DNA of 14,900 bases. Source: JAAYYM01 sp964483155 (GTDB taxonomy: Bacteria > Bacillota > Clostridia > Lachnospirales > Lachnospiraceae). Below, piece by piece: positions 6,975 to 14,844 of this stretch. Every line of letters begins with the position of its first letter. The stretch's first letter is position 1. The DNA lies in the NCBI GenBank assembly GCA_964483155.1, contig CAZAAC010000052.1, forward strand, positions 1 to 14,900, in the 5' to 3' direction. The notes under the pieces were generated by a model. The model did not search any database and was not told the DNA's origin. It was given only the letters and a program-made list of their open reading frames with translations. Both the position numbers and the translations under genes were made by a program.

Positions 6975-7092
6975 TGATTACTCTGTTTTGCTCTGTCCTG
7001 TAGAAGTGTCTAAGGCATATTATTGTATTGAGTGTTACCACCATATTTCATACCGCATACTACAATCTGTGTACTAAAGCAAAACATTTCAT

Positions 7093-8067
7093 TTATTGTC
7101 TTCCGAAATATCCTTCATTATCACCATATCCCATTAATCCGAATCCTGACGTCTCAAAATGTAATGTGTCAGGATTGGACATCGTCATTTGCGCCTCACT
7201 TGCCATAGTTCCACCCATATCATTAAAATATAGATAGATGATGATATCTTCCTCTTCATCCCAGGAGTAGTTTCCTGATACATCTGCCATCATATCCCCC
7301 AAATTCAAGTGCATCATAAAAGTTCCATCCTCAAGCAATTCTATCCATGGTTCAAATCCTTCCATCTGCGGATCATAACAAACAAAGAGCCCTGCATACT
7401 GAAACTCTTGAAATTCATTTGAAATTGTTTTTTCTTTTTCGGTTTCAATTTTCTCCTGTTCTTCTTGATTCACATTATTTATTTCCTGCATATTATTTTG
7501 CTTATTTTCCTCGTCCATCAAATTGCTTTTGTCACCATTTGTTTCTGCAGACACCTGAACATCCGGAACGATTGCTTCTACATTTTCCTGCATTTCATCA
7601 GTTTGTTCCTCAATAAAAGTCTGCGTATGGATAGCTTCATCAGTTTTCTTCTGTTGTTCATCAGAATTTTCACCAAGCTTCCAGATATTAAAACCAATAA
7701 TTACGAGTATGGTAACTGCAACAAGAACATAATACTTCTTAGTCACAATGTTCTTCCAGAATCTATTACCTATATCCTGCCTCGATTGAAGTTTTAGCTT
7801 TCTATAGTATTCGCTAAGATCTATCTCGGGCTCTGGAGGTGCTGGGAAAAGAGACGGCATCTTGCTTTCCTCCATCTGATTTGCTTCGTCCTCATTCAAT
7901 CCGGATATTTGATTAATCGAATATACATTCTGTGAATACTCACCTGTTTCGGAATGAAACCATGTCACATACTGACATTTTTCCCCATTTTCATCTGTCG
8001 CTATAAACTGAGAATAGTATAGTCCGCTTTGTTCATCATATTCAAATTCATCAGGTGCTGCATACAT
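7093..8067 (-). CDS. Membrane protein with N-terminal SGLYY/ETGEY module and outer beta-domain
   Basis: I do not recognise this 324-aa protein. Residues 2-46 are the 45-residue module shared with two other proteins here (Y-x-A-P, D-x2-SGLYY, TWF-x2-ETGEY-x-Q). A Pro-rich linker (LFPAPPEPEI) and a basic stretch lead to one membrane helix at about 112-130. Lys residues precede the helix and acidic residues follow, so the N-terminus should be inside. Residues 135-220 are Glu/Gln/Asn-rich and probably extended or coiled. The last 100 residues look like a small beta-sandwich or lipocalin-like fold, with ELLEDGTFMMHLNLG and a GNYSW turn. AGGAGG precedes the ATG at 8067. It is the last gene of the cluster, 98 bp after the M48 peptidase gene. 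Function unknown; a sensor or adaptor is inferred. Confidence 0.8.
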   Translation of the reverse strand: MYAAPDEFEYDEQSGLYYSQFIATDENGEKCQYVTWFHSETGEYSQNVYSINQISGLNEDEANQMEESKMPSLFPAPPEPEIDLSEYYRKLKLQSRQDIGNRFWKNIVTKKYYVLVAVTILVIIGFNIWKLGENSDEQQKKTDEAIHTQTFIEEQTDEMQENVEAIVPDVQVSAETNGDKSNLMDEENKQNNMQEINNVNQEEQEKIETEKEKTISNEFQEFQYAGLFVCYDPQMEGFEPWIELLEDGTFMMHLNLGDMMADVSGNYSWDEEEDIIIYLYFNDMGGTMASEAQMTMSNPDTLHFETSGFGLMGYGDNEGYFGRQ

Positions 8068-8165
8068 TCAGTCATCCTCCTTCTATACTAATACTATTTT
8101 TCTTCCTGCAGTAATTCTATATATACCTCTACAACATCCTCTTTGGTTCTCTGTAATATGCTCCA

Positions 8166-9896
8166 TTACCAATTCAAAAATCTTAGTTGCATATATGGTA
8201 TCGTCTCCTCAGCTCTTTGTCCCTCTTCATAACGAACTGTCACTCTGCCTCGTTCTTTTCGAATTATGGTGCAGGGATAATATGCTCCCTGACTATTCCA
8301 GTTTGCAAAAGATCGAAGACCTTCAATTGCTGCGTCCACAGTATATAATTTGTTAAATTTTATTCGATCAGACAGGCCATCAAAAAATCTAAATTCAACT
8401 GTTTCATCTTCAATCTTTTTAATTTGACCATAATAAAAAATCCCTTCTCCTGCATATCTGCCGTAACAGTAATCATCTTCCTCTAAAATTCCACCAACCG
8501 CCTTTACTCTTGGATCTGATTGAAGATGTTCTTTTATTTCATCTTGCTTTTTCTCAATCGTAACCTGTGAGTGTTGCAGTTTCTTTGGGATTGGCGGTGC
8601 CAGTGGTTGCTGCTGCTCTTCCTGTGGACGCCTCATATTCTGTGGTATTGGTGGTGGTGCCAGTGGTTGCTGCTGCACTTCCTGTGGACGCCTCATGTTC
8701 TGTGGTATTGGTGGTGGTGCCAGCAGTTGCTGCTGCACTTCCTGTGGGCGCCTCATGTTTTGTGGTATTGGTGGTGGTGCCAGTGGTTGCTGCTGCTCTT
8801 CCTGTGGGCGCCTCATGTTTTGCGGTATTGGTGGTGGTGCCAGTGGTTGCTGCTGTCCGTCTATAGGTCGCATCTTGGGTATTTTCTGCTGTACTTGCGG
8901 CATTTTAATATTTTCGGCCTTACTCTTTGCGGCGCTCATCGCTTCTCCACCTTTTTGAATTGCTTTATTCTTAAATTCAATCATCTTTTCTTCTAATTGT
9001 CCCGGTGTTGTTGGTTCATCCGGTTGTAATGAACCCGGCTTCCATTCTTCAATCGCATCTAATCGGTCTGCTGTTTCTGGATGGGATGCACCTAAAGCTG
9101 CAAAAACTCCCTTTTCTGAACCTCCTCCATAAGTCTGCTCCAGATGGTACAGTGCCTGGTAAAGATTTTGGGCAAATCCACATTCACAAGAAAAAGCATC
9201 CGCACGATATTCATTCATGCGAGAAGATTTCATATGGAATAAATTTCCCAATTTCGTCCAAAGACTCATAAGCCATACCAATAATAAATCAATGAAAAAA
9301 CTTGTCAAAAGACTTCCAATCGGCCTCTCTTCTCCACCTGCCAGAATAATAACAAATGATACAATTACCCTAACAATGAAGAATATTGCCGTCAAAAGAA
9401 AGTTGCTAACGTTAATGACTAATAGTATGTCTGTATCTTTATGGGCAATATGACCAAATTCGTGAGCCAGAATTCCAAGAATCTCCTCATCGCTTAATTC
9501 TAATAAGCCTCTCGTCACACATACTGTCTTTCTTCCAACTGCAAATGCATTCGGCTCCATGCTTTTGCTCATAAAAAACTTTACATGGTCAGAAATCGTT
9601 GGATCAAGAGATTTTGCTCTTCTATACGCCTCAAAAAACAGTGGTTCTAATCGATCCTTATACTTCGCTTTTTTAATTTTTTTACATCCACACTGTATTC
9701 GTAAAATGAACTCTCCAACAGGTGATAATGCTATACATAGACATATCAAATATGTAAAAAGAGCTATAGGTATCATCTCTGGCAAAGCAAAACCTCCCAT
9801 AAGCGCTATGTACATTATAAGATTCATACACAAATAGATAATCGTTCCAACATTATTCTTTTTAAACAGTCTCTTCAGAAAATCAAATACATACAT
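8166..9896 (-). CDS. M48-family (HtpX-like) membrane metallopeptidase with proline-rich repeats and C-terminal tandem Tudor/SH3-like domains
   Basis: I start this 576-aa protein at ATG 9896 (GAAGGTG 6 nt upstream); an in-frame ATG at 9911 has no good ribosome site. Membrane segments lie at about 17-40 and 43-62 and again at about 158-190 and 193-215. The zinc-binding HEFGH is at 145-149, and the third ligand Glu is in NEYRADAF near 229. ASHPETADRLDAIE near 271 is typical of M48. Housekeeping HtpX ends near 290 residues; here about 280 more follow. These are a Lys/Ala-rich helix, four and a half copies of a 20-residue repeat built on LAPPPIPQNMRRP (about 348-440), and two beta-barrel repeats at about 475-576 with Tudor/Agenet-like YYGQI...FFDG and YYPCTI...YEEG patterns. 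HtpX topology puts this tail in the cytoplasm. Catalytic residues are intact. Membrane-protein proteolysis is the family role; the target is unknown. Confidence 0.88.
   Translation of the reverse strand: MYVFDFLKRLFKKNNVGTIIYLCMNLIMYIALMGGFALPEMIPIALFTYLICLCIALSPVGEFILRIQCGCKKIKKAKYKDRLEPLFFEAYRRAKSLDPTISDHVKFFMSKSMEPNAFAVGRKTVCVTRGLLELSDEEILGILAHEFGHIAHKDTDILLVINVSNFLLTAIFFIVRVIVSFVIILAGGEERPIGSLLTSFFIDLLLVWLMSLWTKLGNLFHMKSSRMNEYRADAFSCECGFAQNLYQALYHLEQTYGGGSEKGVFAALGASHPETADRLDAIEEWKPGSLQPDEPTTPGQLEEKMIEFKNKAIQKGGEAMSAAKSKAENIKMPQVQQKIPKMRPIDGQQQPLAPPPIPQNMRRPQEEQQQPLAPPPIPQNMRRPQEVQQQLLAPPPIPQNMRRPQEVQQQPLAPPPIPQNMRRPQEEQQQPLAPPIPKKLQHSQVTIEKKQDEIKEHLQSDPRVKAVGGILEEDDYCYGRYAGEGIFYYGQIKKIEDETVEFRFFDGLSDRIKFNKLYTVDAAIEGLRSFANWNSQGAYYPCTIIRKERGRVTVRYEEGQRAEETIPYMQLRFLNW
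8581..8856 (-). repeat. 60-bp tandem repeat within the M48 peptidase gene
   Basis: Four complete 60-bp units plus a decayed partial unit lie head to tail with exact 60-bp period. They differ at only a few positions, such as gtggacg/gtgggcg and gctctt/gcactt. They encode a 20-residue repeat starting QQQPLAPPPIP; one copy has Leu for Pro, and the last unit lacks one Pro. Near-identity at silent positions suggests recent expansion by slippage or unequal crossover. Confidence 0.93.
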
Positions 9897-9933
9897 TTTT
9901 ACACCTTCCATTCTTTTTTATTATTATTTCTTA

Positions 9934-11436
9934 CTATTCTGTCTGGTATCTTTGTGTGCTGTCAGTATAATCATTCCAGTCACGTACTGTAATACTACTT
10001 CCGTTGTAATGATAAATATAATCCGAAAAGAAGATATAACTTCCAGAAACGGCATAAGGAAACTGTTCCATTAATATCCATTCATCCTGCAAAATGGGAA
10101 TCATCTCATCCATCTGCCCCGAAAATGTATCAGGAATCTGGTACCATTCAAATACTCCGTCTTTATCACGGATAAACAATTGATTGTTCATTCGTGCAAC
10201 AAATCGTTTTGCATATTGTGTATAAAGCAAATTGCTGCCAAAGAAAAGTGCGTTATATCCATTTCTCAGGCCTTTTCCTGGCGCATTATTCTCGTACTCT
10301 TCCTCTGGCATTTCAGTCTCTGTCACTTTAGTGATTGTTCCAGTCTGCAAATCATAATATCCATGGTAGACCTTATAATCCATACAGCCACCTATATACA
10401 TTTTTCCATCTAATACGCTAAAAGGCGCAAACACCTCGAATTCCTGATGTGCTCCACCAATAGCTCCAAACCCATCCATACACGAAACAGATTCTGTTTT
10501 GAATTCCTTTGTTGTCGCGTCCCATGCTCTGATTTCCGTCATTCCTGTATCCCAATTCTTACACAACAAATACAATTTTTCATCATAGTATGACAAATAC
10601 GAAAAGTCCGAACTAAATATATATTCACATATCCCACCATCCTTAGGGATACGAAAATAACTGAAAACATCACCTTCTGTCGTGCAATAATAAATATAGT
10701 TTCCGCCAATTGTAAAGGAAACTATATTCGCCAAACCATCCATAGAAGGCGCTAATACTTTTTCTATTTCTCCACTTGCGTTATCCTTTGGCATTCGATA
10801 AAGAGAACCCATGTTACTTTCCGGTGTTCTATCTCTCCAATTTTGATCATCCATTCTTAAAAAATAGACATATTCAGCATCCTCTTTGGCATACATATAA
10901 TATATATTCACCTGTGGGAAATTTGGCCATTGTTCATACAACTCTGCAGCTATCTCTTGTGTTTCTTCAGTTTCATTTGATGCTTCTCTATTGTTTGTCT
11001 GATTCATTACGTCGCTGTCATCTAAAACAGTACCAACACCTGCTGATAATTTGCTTTCATACTGTTGTGTTTCTTTATTCATACTGTCAGAAACCTGATT
11101 TTCTATATCCAACCATTCACCATTCTGATTTGATTGACTATTTTGCTCTTGAAAATGTGGAATGATAAATATACAAACAAAAATAACAGTCAAAGCCACT
11201 AATATCATTGCAGCAATTAACAGTATGGTTGTTTTTTTGTTTCTAACTGGTTTTTTATGCTGTTTTTCCTCTGGTTGTAGCGGATAACTCTCCTGCTTAT
11301 ACTCTCCTGTTTCTGTATTAAACCAAGTCACCCACTGTACTTCTATTCCCCGTTCGTTTTGTTCAATTTCTGTCTGATAATACAGCCCACTGCTGTCGTC
11401 CAAAAAGAAACCTTCAGGTGCCATATACTTAGCCAT
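9934..11436 (-). CDS. Membrane protein with N-terminal SGLYY/ETGEY module and outer beta-propeller-like (DUF5050-like) domain
   Basis: The protein is 500 aa. Residues 4-48 are the shared module (YMAP, DDSSGLYY, VTWF, ETGEYKQ). A Lys/Arg-rich stretch (HKKPVRNKK) then leads into one membrane helix at 70-93, placing the N-terminus inside. Residues 95-160 are a polar, low-complexity outer stalk. From about 165 to the end there are repeated blades of the type LYRMPKD, NYIYYCTTEGDVFSYFRIPKDGG, LYLLCK and YIFFSDYIYHYNG, which resemble DUF5050-type propeller repeats; this is by eye. AGGAGG sits 7 nt before the ATG at 11436. It is 37 bp upstream of the M48 start and so co-transcribed with it. No catalytic motif is visible. 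A ligand-binding surface sensor is inferred. Confidence 0.82.
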   Translation of the reverse strand: MAKYMAPEGFFLDDSSGLYYQTEIEQNERGIEVQWVTWFNTETGEYKQESYPLQPEEKQHKKPVRNKKTTILLIAAMILVALTVIFVCIFIIPHFQEQNSQSNQNGEWLDIENQVSDSMNKETQQYESKLSAGVGTVLDDSDVMNQTNNREASNETEETQEIAAELYEQWPNFPQVNIYYMYAKEDAEYVYFLRMDDQNWRDRTPESNMGSLYRMPKDNASGEIEKVLAPSMDGLANIVSFTIGGNYIYYCTTEGDVFSYFRIPKDGGICEYIFSSDFSYLSYYDEKLYLLCKNWDTGMTEIRAWDATTKEFKTESVSCMDGFGAIGGAHQEFEVFAPFSVLDGKMYIGGCMDYKVYHGYYDLQTGTITKVTETEMPEEEYENNAPGKGLRNGYNALFFGSNLLYTQYAKRFVARMNNQLFIRDKDGVFEWYQIPDTFSGQMDEMIPILQDEWILMEQFPYAVSGSYIFFSDYIYHYNGSSITVRDWNDYTDSTQRYQTE

Positions 11437-11438
11437 AT

Positions 11439-11537
11439 CTAATCCTCCTGTATAAACAGCATCACTGCCATCTCAATATCATTATCATTATCACTTGGCT
11501 TATTTGCATAGAACCAAAATGTAAGGTCATCAAGCAT
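11439..11537 (-). CDS. Candidate 32-aa small ORF just upstream of the 500-aa membrane protein
   Basis: The ATG at 11537 opens 32 codons ending in TAG at 11441-11439, two bases before the ATG of the next gene. The AGGAGG ribosome site of that gene forms its last codons. The peptide begins MLDDLTFWFYANKPS and has an Asp/Asn-rich middle and a hydrophobic-acidic end. Upstream, only AGGGTG at 2 nt is seen, which is poor spacing, so translation is doubtful. The position suggests translational coupling. The rest of the gap (11538-11645) shows no gene and no convincing promoter. Confidence 0.35.
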   Translation of the reverse strand: MLDDLTFWFYANKPSDNDNDIEMAVMLFIQED

Positions 11538-11645
11538 CACACCCTATCTGTATTAGCCTGAGACTTCTTACACCTGCAAAATTAATATACTATTGCAAAC
11601 TAATATCACTATAGGAATTGACTAAATCATGAATCTGCTTTTCAT

Positions 11646-14084
11646 TTACATGTAGTCATCATCTGTATCAATCGGGTCATAAAGTCTGTTATGATCTAAC
11701 CACTCCGTTTCATTAAGCGAATCAAATTCAGCGTTCTCCTTCGACCATTCTTTAATAAACCAATTCTCAATTCGATTCTTTATCTTCGTTAGATAGTCAC
11801 GCTGTGGCTTTATCTCGATTCGTTCCATTGCTATATCCGAGCAATTTCGATAACCGGGAAGATATTCACTGATTTCGGCATAATCATTTTGGTACCGGTA
11901 AACTATATTCTGATTTTTCTCCTTCTTCCAAAACTTTATATTTCTAAAAATGTATTGCTCTATCGTTTCTCTGTCCTGCGCCACCTTTGTTATAGCATAT
12001 GTTCTGAGTTTGCATGCTTTTACTCCTTTATAGGAAGCAACCTGTTTCCTTTTTTCTGCTTTTATCTCTTCGTCAATTCTTGCAAAAGCTGAATCAGTCA
12101 ATTCACCCGTCATCAAACCACTTTGCTCCGGTTGGAATATTTGTCCCCCACCTTTTCCTGGTTCCTCTCCCGGATCTGCTACCCAGCCAAGTGTAACATC
12201 CTTCGTGCAAAGAATATCAAAGGTATAATCTACATCATTCACCTGTATTAGCCTTGGTAATACAAAAATAATAAAATCCGCCAGCATATCTCCTCTCCTG
12301 GCTCCATTTATATCACTTAAGCTATAATCACTCTGATTGATAAAATTAAACATCTCTTCCCGCAGAATGTTATCGGATGAATTGATATCATTCATGTCAA
12401 TCATCTTTGTTACATGCACTCTAACATAGGCACTGCTTTGATCCTCAGTCGTTTGAACAAGCTCGCGGCTATAAACGACACTAGAAATAATATCCTTTGT
12501 TGCGCTTTCTATGGCTTTGTATTTAGCTTCAGAAACTCCTTCAGCACCCAGTATGTCACCAACCTTCTTAGCAAGTGACTTTGACAAATCAATCCTATCT
12601 AAATCACCTAACTCTCCATCATTCAAATGACGCACATATGCTTCTTTAGATGCATCATCATAAACATCAAAAATGGGTGCTCCCATACCGTCGCCGCTAA
12701 TCAGGGCATATAGCATATCGATTGCCACACAAGGATCCGTCACGCCCGGTTCCATCACTGGTTCCACCACCTCTTCCAGTCCCCGATTACTGATCCTTCG
12801 GGCAAGAGTATTATTTACTCCTGCCTTTTCTCCAACACCGGATCCGCCTTGTAATACACCCTTTGGCATTTTACTGTTATCCTTCTCCTCATTATTATCC
12901 TTCTTCTCTTTATCATCCTCTCTGGACGGCGTGGTCGTACTACCACCCTTTTGGGAGGGTATCTCTTGATCTACTATATGCTCTTTTATCGGTGGTTTTC
13001 CTTTCACGCCGGCTTTTATTACTTCAAGAACGTGCTTAATATCCACTTTCTTTTTTTCAAGTTCTGGAACATCTCCTGTAGCCTCAATATAATTCAACCA
13101 CCCATTCACTGAATATGTATAGAAGTATTGAAATGGTAAGAAGCCCTCCTGTTGTGACAGGAATGCACCCGTCTTCCCATTTGCACACACAGCTGAAATG
13201 TGACCTCCTTCTTTTATTGTATAACTCATCAGTTTACAGCAGGATATCTTCTTTGCAACCATATTCTCGCTCTTGATTTCATAAAGGTAGCTATCTTGTG
13301 TACTAATAAAATAGATATTATTTTCATATACATGGAGATCCTGTCCAAGCAGATACTCGACACTCCCAGTGCCGTAATCTCTATCTATCTTTAGTATATA
13401 TCCATCATTCAACCCATTTTCACCAAGGCGTTGTACTTCCATATACAAAAAACCATCCGCAGAAACGGCACTTAAAATTGTTTCCTCTTCCCCAGATGTC
13501 AAATAACCAATTTTATTTCCTTTGTAATCAAGCTTAAAATATGCCCAATCCATAGCTGCTGCTTCAGAAGAACTATCACCTGATAATGCATATAAACAAT
13601 CCTCCCCGGATGACAGTTGATAATAAGCACATCCCTCTTCCCCAATCTGTTCAACTACCGGTTCCTGACCCATGTTAGAAATCGAGGAAATCCTGTATAA
13701 ATTTCCACCATAGAACATACGGGTAATCTCATCATAGAATTCATCTCCCTCCAAAACAGACATCGAAACATCTGTAAAATAAAGAGCATCATTCACCACG
13801 CACAGATTCACTGCCATAAAATCTGTAACTGCAATCTTTTTCTTTGTCTCTAAGTTAATAGCATACAAATGATTGTCATGCTTTGGATCCGGATAAAATA
13901 CCAGCCCTAGTGCTTCTGCATAAAAACCACCAAGTTCGCGGATGTTCTGCTCACTCATATTCTGGTTCGATTCTGTGCTGTTCTCTGCTCTATTTGTATC
14001 AGCCTGTGCATAGACAACAGTATCTCCAAGAATGCACATAAGTATTAAGACACTCAATAAATATCGTAAACATTTTCTTTTCAT
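11646..14084 (-). CDS. Large secreted protein: signal peptide, propeller-like N-terminal half, charged linker, unknown C-terminal domains
   Basis: I take the ATG at 14084 (812 aa). An in-frame GTG two codons earlier sits closer to the AGAGGA site, so either could be used. Residues 1-26 form a signal peptide: KRK, a hydrophobic core, then VYA before QADT. No lipobox or second membrane helix is seen, so the protein is exported and possibly held by partners. About 50-335 have repeated GxLYxxN / LYFTDVS / IYFISTQDSYLYEI strands like the propeller of the 500-aa protein. A low-complexity linker at about 360-440 is rich in Lys, Asp, Glu and Asn. Residues 445-630 look alpha/beta, with a VAIDMLYALISGD start reminiscent of NTF2-like (DUF4878/5105-type) domains; that match is weak. 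The last 110 residues are charged, with aromatic helices. It lies 63 bp after the 139-aa gene. Function unknown. Confidence 0.82.
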   Translation of the reverse strand: MKRKCLRYLLSVLILMCILGDTVVYAQADTNRAENSTESNQNMSEQNIRELGGFYAEALGLVFYPDPKHDNHLYAINLETKKKIAVTDFMAVNLCVVNDALYFTDVSMSVLEGDEFYDEITRMFYGGNLYRISSISNMGQEPVVEQIGEEGCAYYQLSSGEDCLYALSGDSSSEAAAMDWAYFKLDYKGNKIGYLTSGEEETILSAVSADGFLYMEVQRLGENGLNDGYILKIDRDYGTGSVEYLLGQDLHVYENNIYFISTQDSYLYEIKSENMVAKKISCCKLMSYTIKEGGHISAVCANGKTGAFLSQQEGFLPFQYFYTYSVNGWLNYIEATGDVPELEKKKVDIKHVLEVIKAGVKGKPPIKEHIVDQEIPSQKGGSTTTPSREDDKEKKDNNEEKDNSKMPKGVLQGGSGVGEKAGVNNTLARRISNRGLEEVVEPVMEPGVTDPCVAIDMLYALISGDGMGAPIFDVYDDASKEAYVRHLNDGELGDLDRIDLSKSLAKKVGDILGAEGVSEAKYKAIESATKDIISSVVYSRELVQTTEDQSSAYVRVHVTKMIDMNDINSSDNILREEMFNFINQSDYSLSDINGARRGDMLADFIIFVLPRLIQVNDVDYTFDILCTKDVTLGWVADPGEEPGKGGGQIFQPEQSGLMTGELTDSAFARIDEEIKAEKRKQVASYKGVKACKLRTYAITKVAQDRETIEQYIFRNIKFWKKEKNQNIVYRYQNDYAEISEYLPGYRNCSDIAMERIEIKPQRDYLTKIKNRIENWFIKEWSKENAEFDSLNETEWLDHNRLYDPIDTDDDYM

Positions 14085-14147
14085 ATGCACAAGTTCCTCT
14101 CTGTACTTGATGTCCTCTTGCTGTCCATTAATATCTGATACACCTTT

Positions 14148-14567
14148 TTATTGGTCGTCACTTGTTGCATCATCACTCATTACCCCCTCATTTACGAGAT
14201 TTCCCTCATAAAGCATTGGAGATAATGTGGTATCCTCAAATGTGTAAATATCCAATTCCTCCATCACCTGTGTAGAAGTAAGCACAGTATCAGTTCCCAG
14301 TGCAAGTCCTCGCATGATTAAAAAAGCAAATATCAATATAAAAAGGGTGCATCCGATTGCAATCATGGACTTTTTTCCCGTATTCTTGTTTTTACATGAT
14401 GATTGTTTCATTGGACTACTTACTTGTGAATATTCACCCGTTTCAGCATTAAACCAAATTGTATGACATACTGAGTTTCCATACTTGTCCGTTATAATCA
14501 TCTTGTTATAGTATAGGCCGCTGTTATCGTCCATCAGATAATTTGCAGGTGCCTGATATCTTTCCAT
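14148..14567 (-). CDS. Small membrane protein with N-terminal SGLYY/ETGEY module
   Basis: The protein is 139 aa. I start at ATG 14567 because the shared module begins there (MERYQAP, DDNSGLYY, TIWF, AETGEYSQ at residues 4-48). The frame stays open to 14720, but the added 51 residues have no counterpart in the two other module proteins. GGGGGA lies about 9 nt upstream. A basic stretch precedes one membrane helix at about 67-87; a short acidic tail of about 50 residues follows outside and ends in a DDATSDDQ-like run. It is the first gene of the cluster. It has the module and helix but no outer sensor domain, so it may be a reduced or truncated member. Function unknown. Confidence 0.78.
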   Translation of the reverse strand: MERYQAPANYLMDDNSGLYYNKMIITDKYGNSVCHTIWFNAETGEYSQVSSPMKQSSCKNKNTGKKSMIAIGCTLFILIFAFLIMRGLALGTDTVLTSTQVMEELDIYTFEDTTLSPMLYEGNLVNEGVMSDDATSDDQ

Positions 14568-14748
14568 AGCGCATTCCCCCATCAATTTACTGTCGTGAAT
14601 ATCATTCAAGACAAAATTGTCGACTTCTCGATTTCTTTTTCGCCTTATCCTCACTAATTCTATAAAATAGAAGTTACAAAGTACATAGACTAGATTAAGA
14701 TTCGTTGGTAAAATCTTCACATCTTTGTTCCGGTGAATATCTAAACAT
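14568..14748. other. Leader/intergenic region upstream of the module cluster
   Basis: About 180 bp lie between the RNase Y terminator and the first cluster gene, and they should hold the cluster promoter. I found no good -35/-10 pair on the minus strand. A short palindrome, GACAAAATTGTC, is at 14610-14621. The in-frame extension through this region does not look like coding sequence. Confidence 0.4.
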
Positions 14749-14812
14749 AAAAAAATGACCTCCTATATGTTAGAATTTTAACTCTAACATATGAAGGTCA
14801 ATTCATTTTTTT
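14749..14812 (-). terminator. Strong terminator after RNase Y (symmetrical A- and T-flanked hairpin)
   Basis: The arms TATATGTTAGA (14764-14774) and TCTAACATAT (14783-14792) pair perfectly, and an outer TGACCT/AGGTCA pair extends the stem past a small bulge. Read leftward, seven U residues follow (14755-14749). Seven T residues at 14806-14812 make it able to stop plus-strand RNA too. It lies about 33 nt after the rny stop codon. Confidence 0.85.
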
Positions 14813-14844
14813 GGTTTTTCATTTTTCATAATTACTACTAAAAA

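Noticed and set aside
8581..8856. CRISPR array, from regularly spaced repeats
   Set aside because: The repeats are contiguous with no unique spacers and stay in frame inside a protease gene.
8567..8996. Several overlapping plus-strand frames rich in Val/Ala, Cys/Gly or Leu/Trp opposite the M48 gene
   Set aside because: They are antisense readings of the 60-bp tandem repeat, which keeps all frames open. They have no ribosome sites and low-complexity products.
14568..14720. 51-codon N-terminal extension of the 139-aa module protein
   Set aside because: The other two module proteins begin at the module, the extension lacks a ribosome site at its ATG, and it spans the expected promoter region.
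14749..14812. A miniature transposable element (MITE) because of the long inverted repeat with A/T flanks
   Set aside because: It is only about 64 bp with no target-site duplication, and it sits exactly where a terminator for rny is expected.
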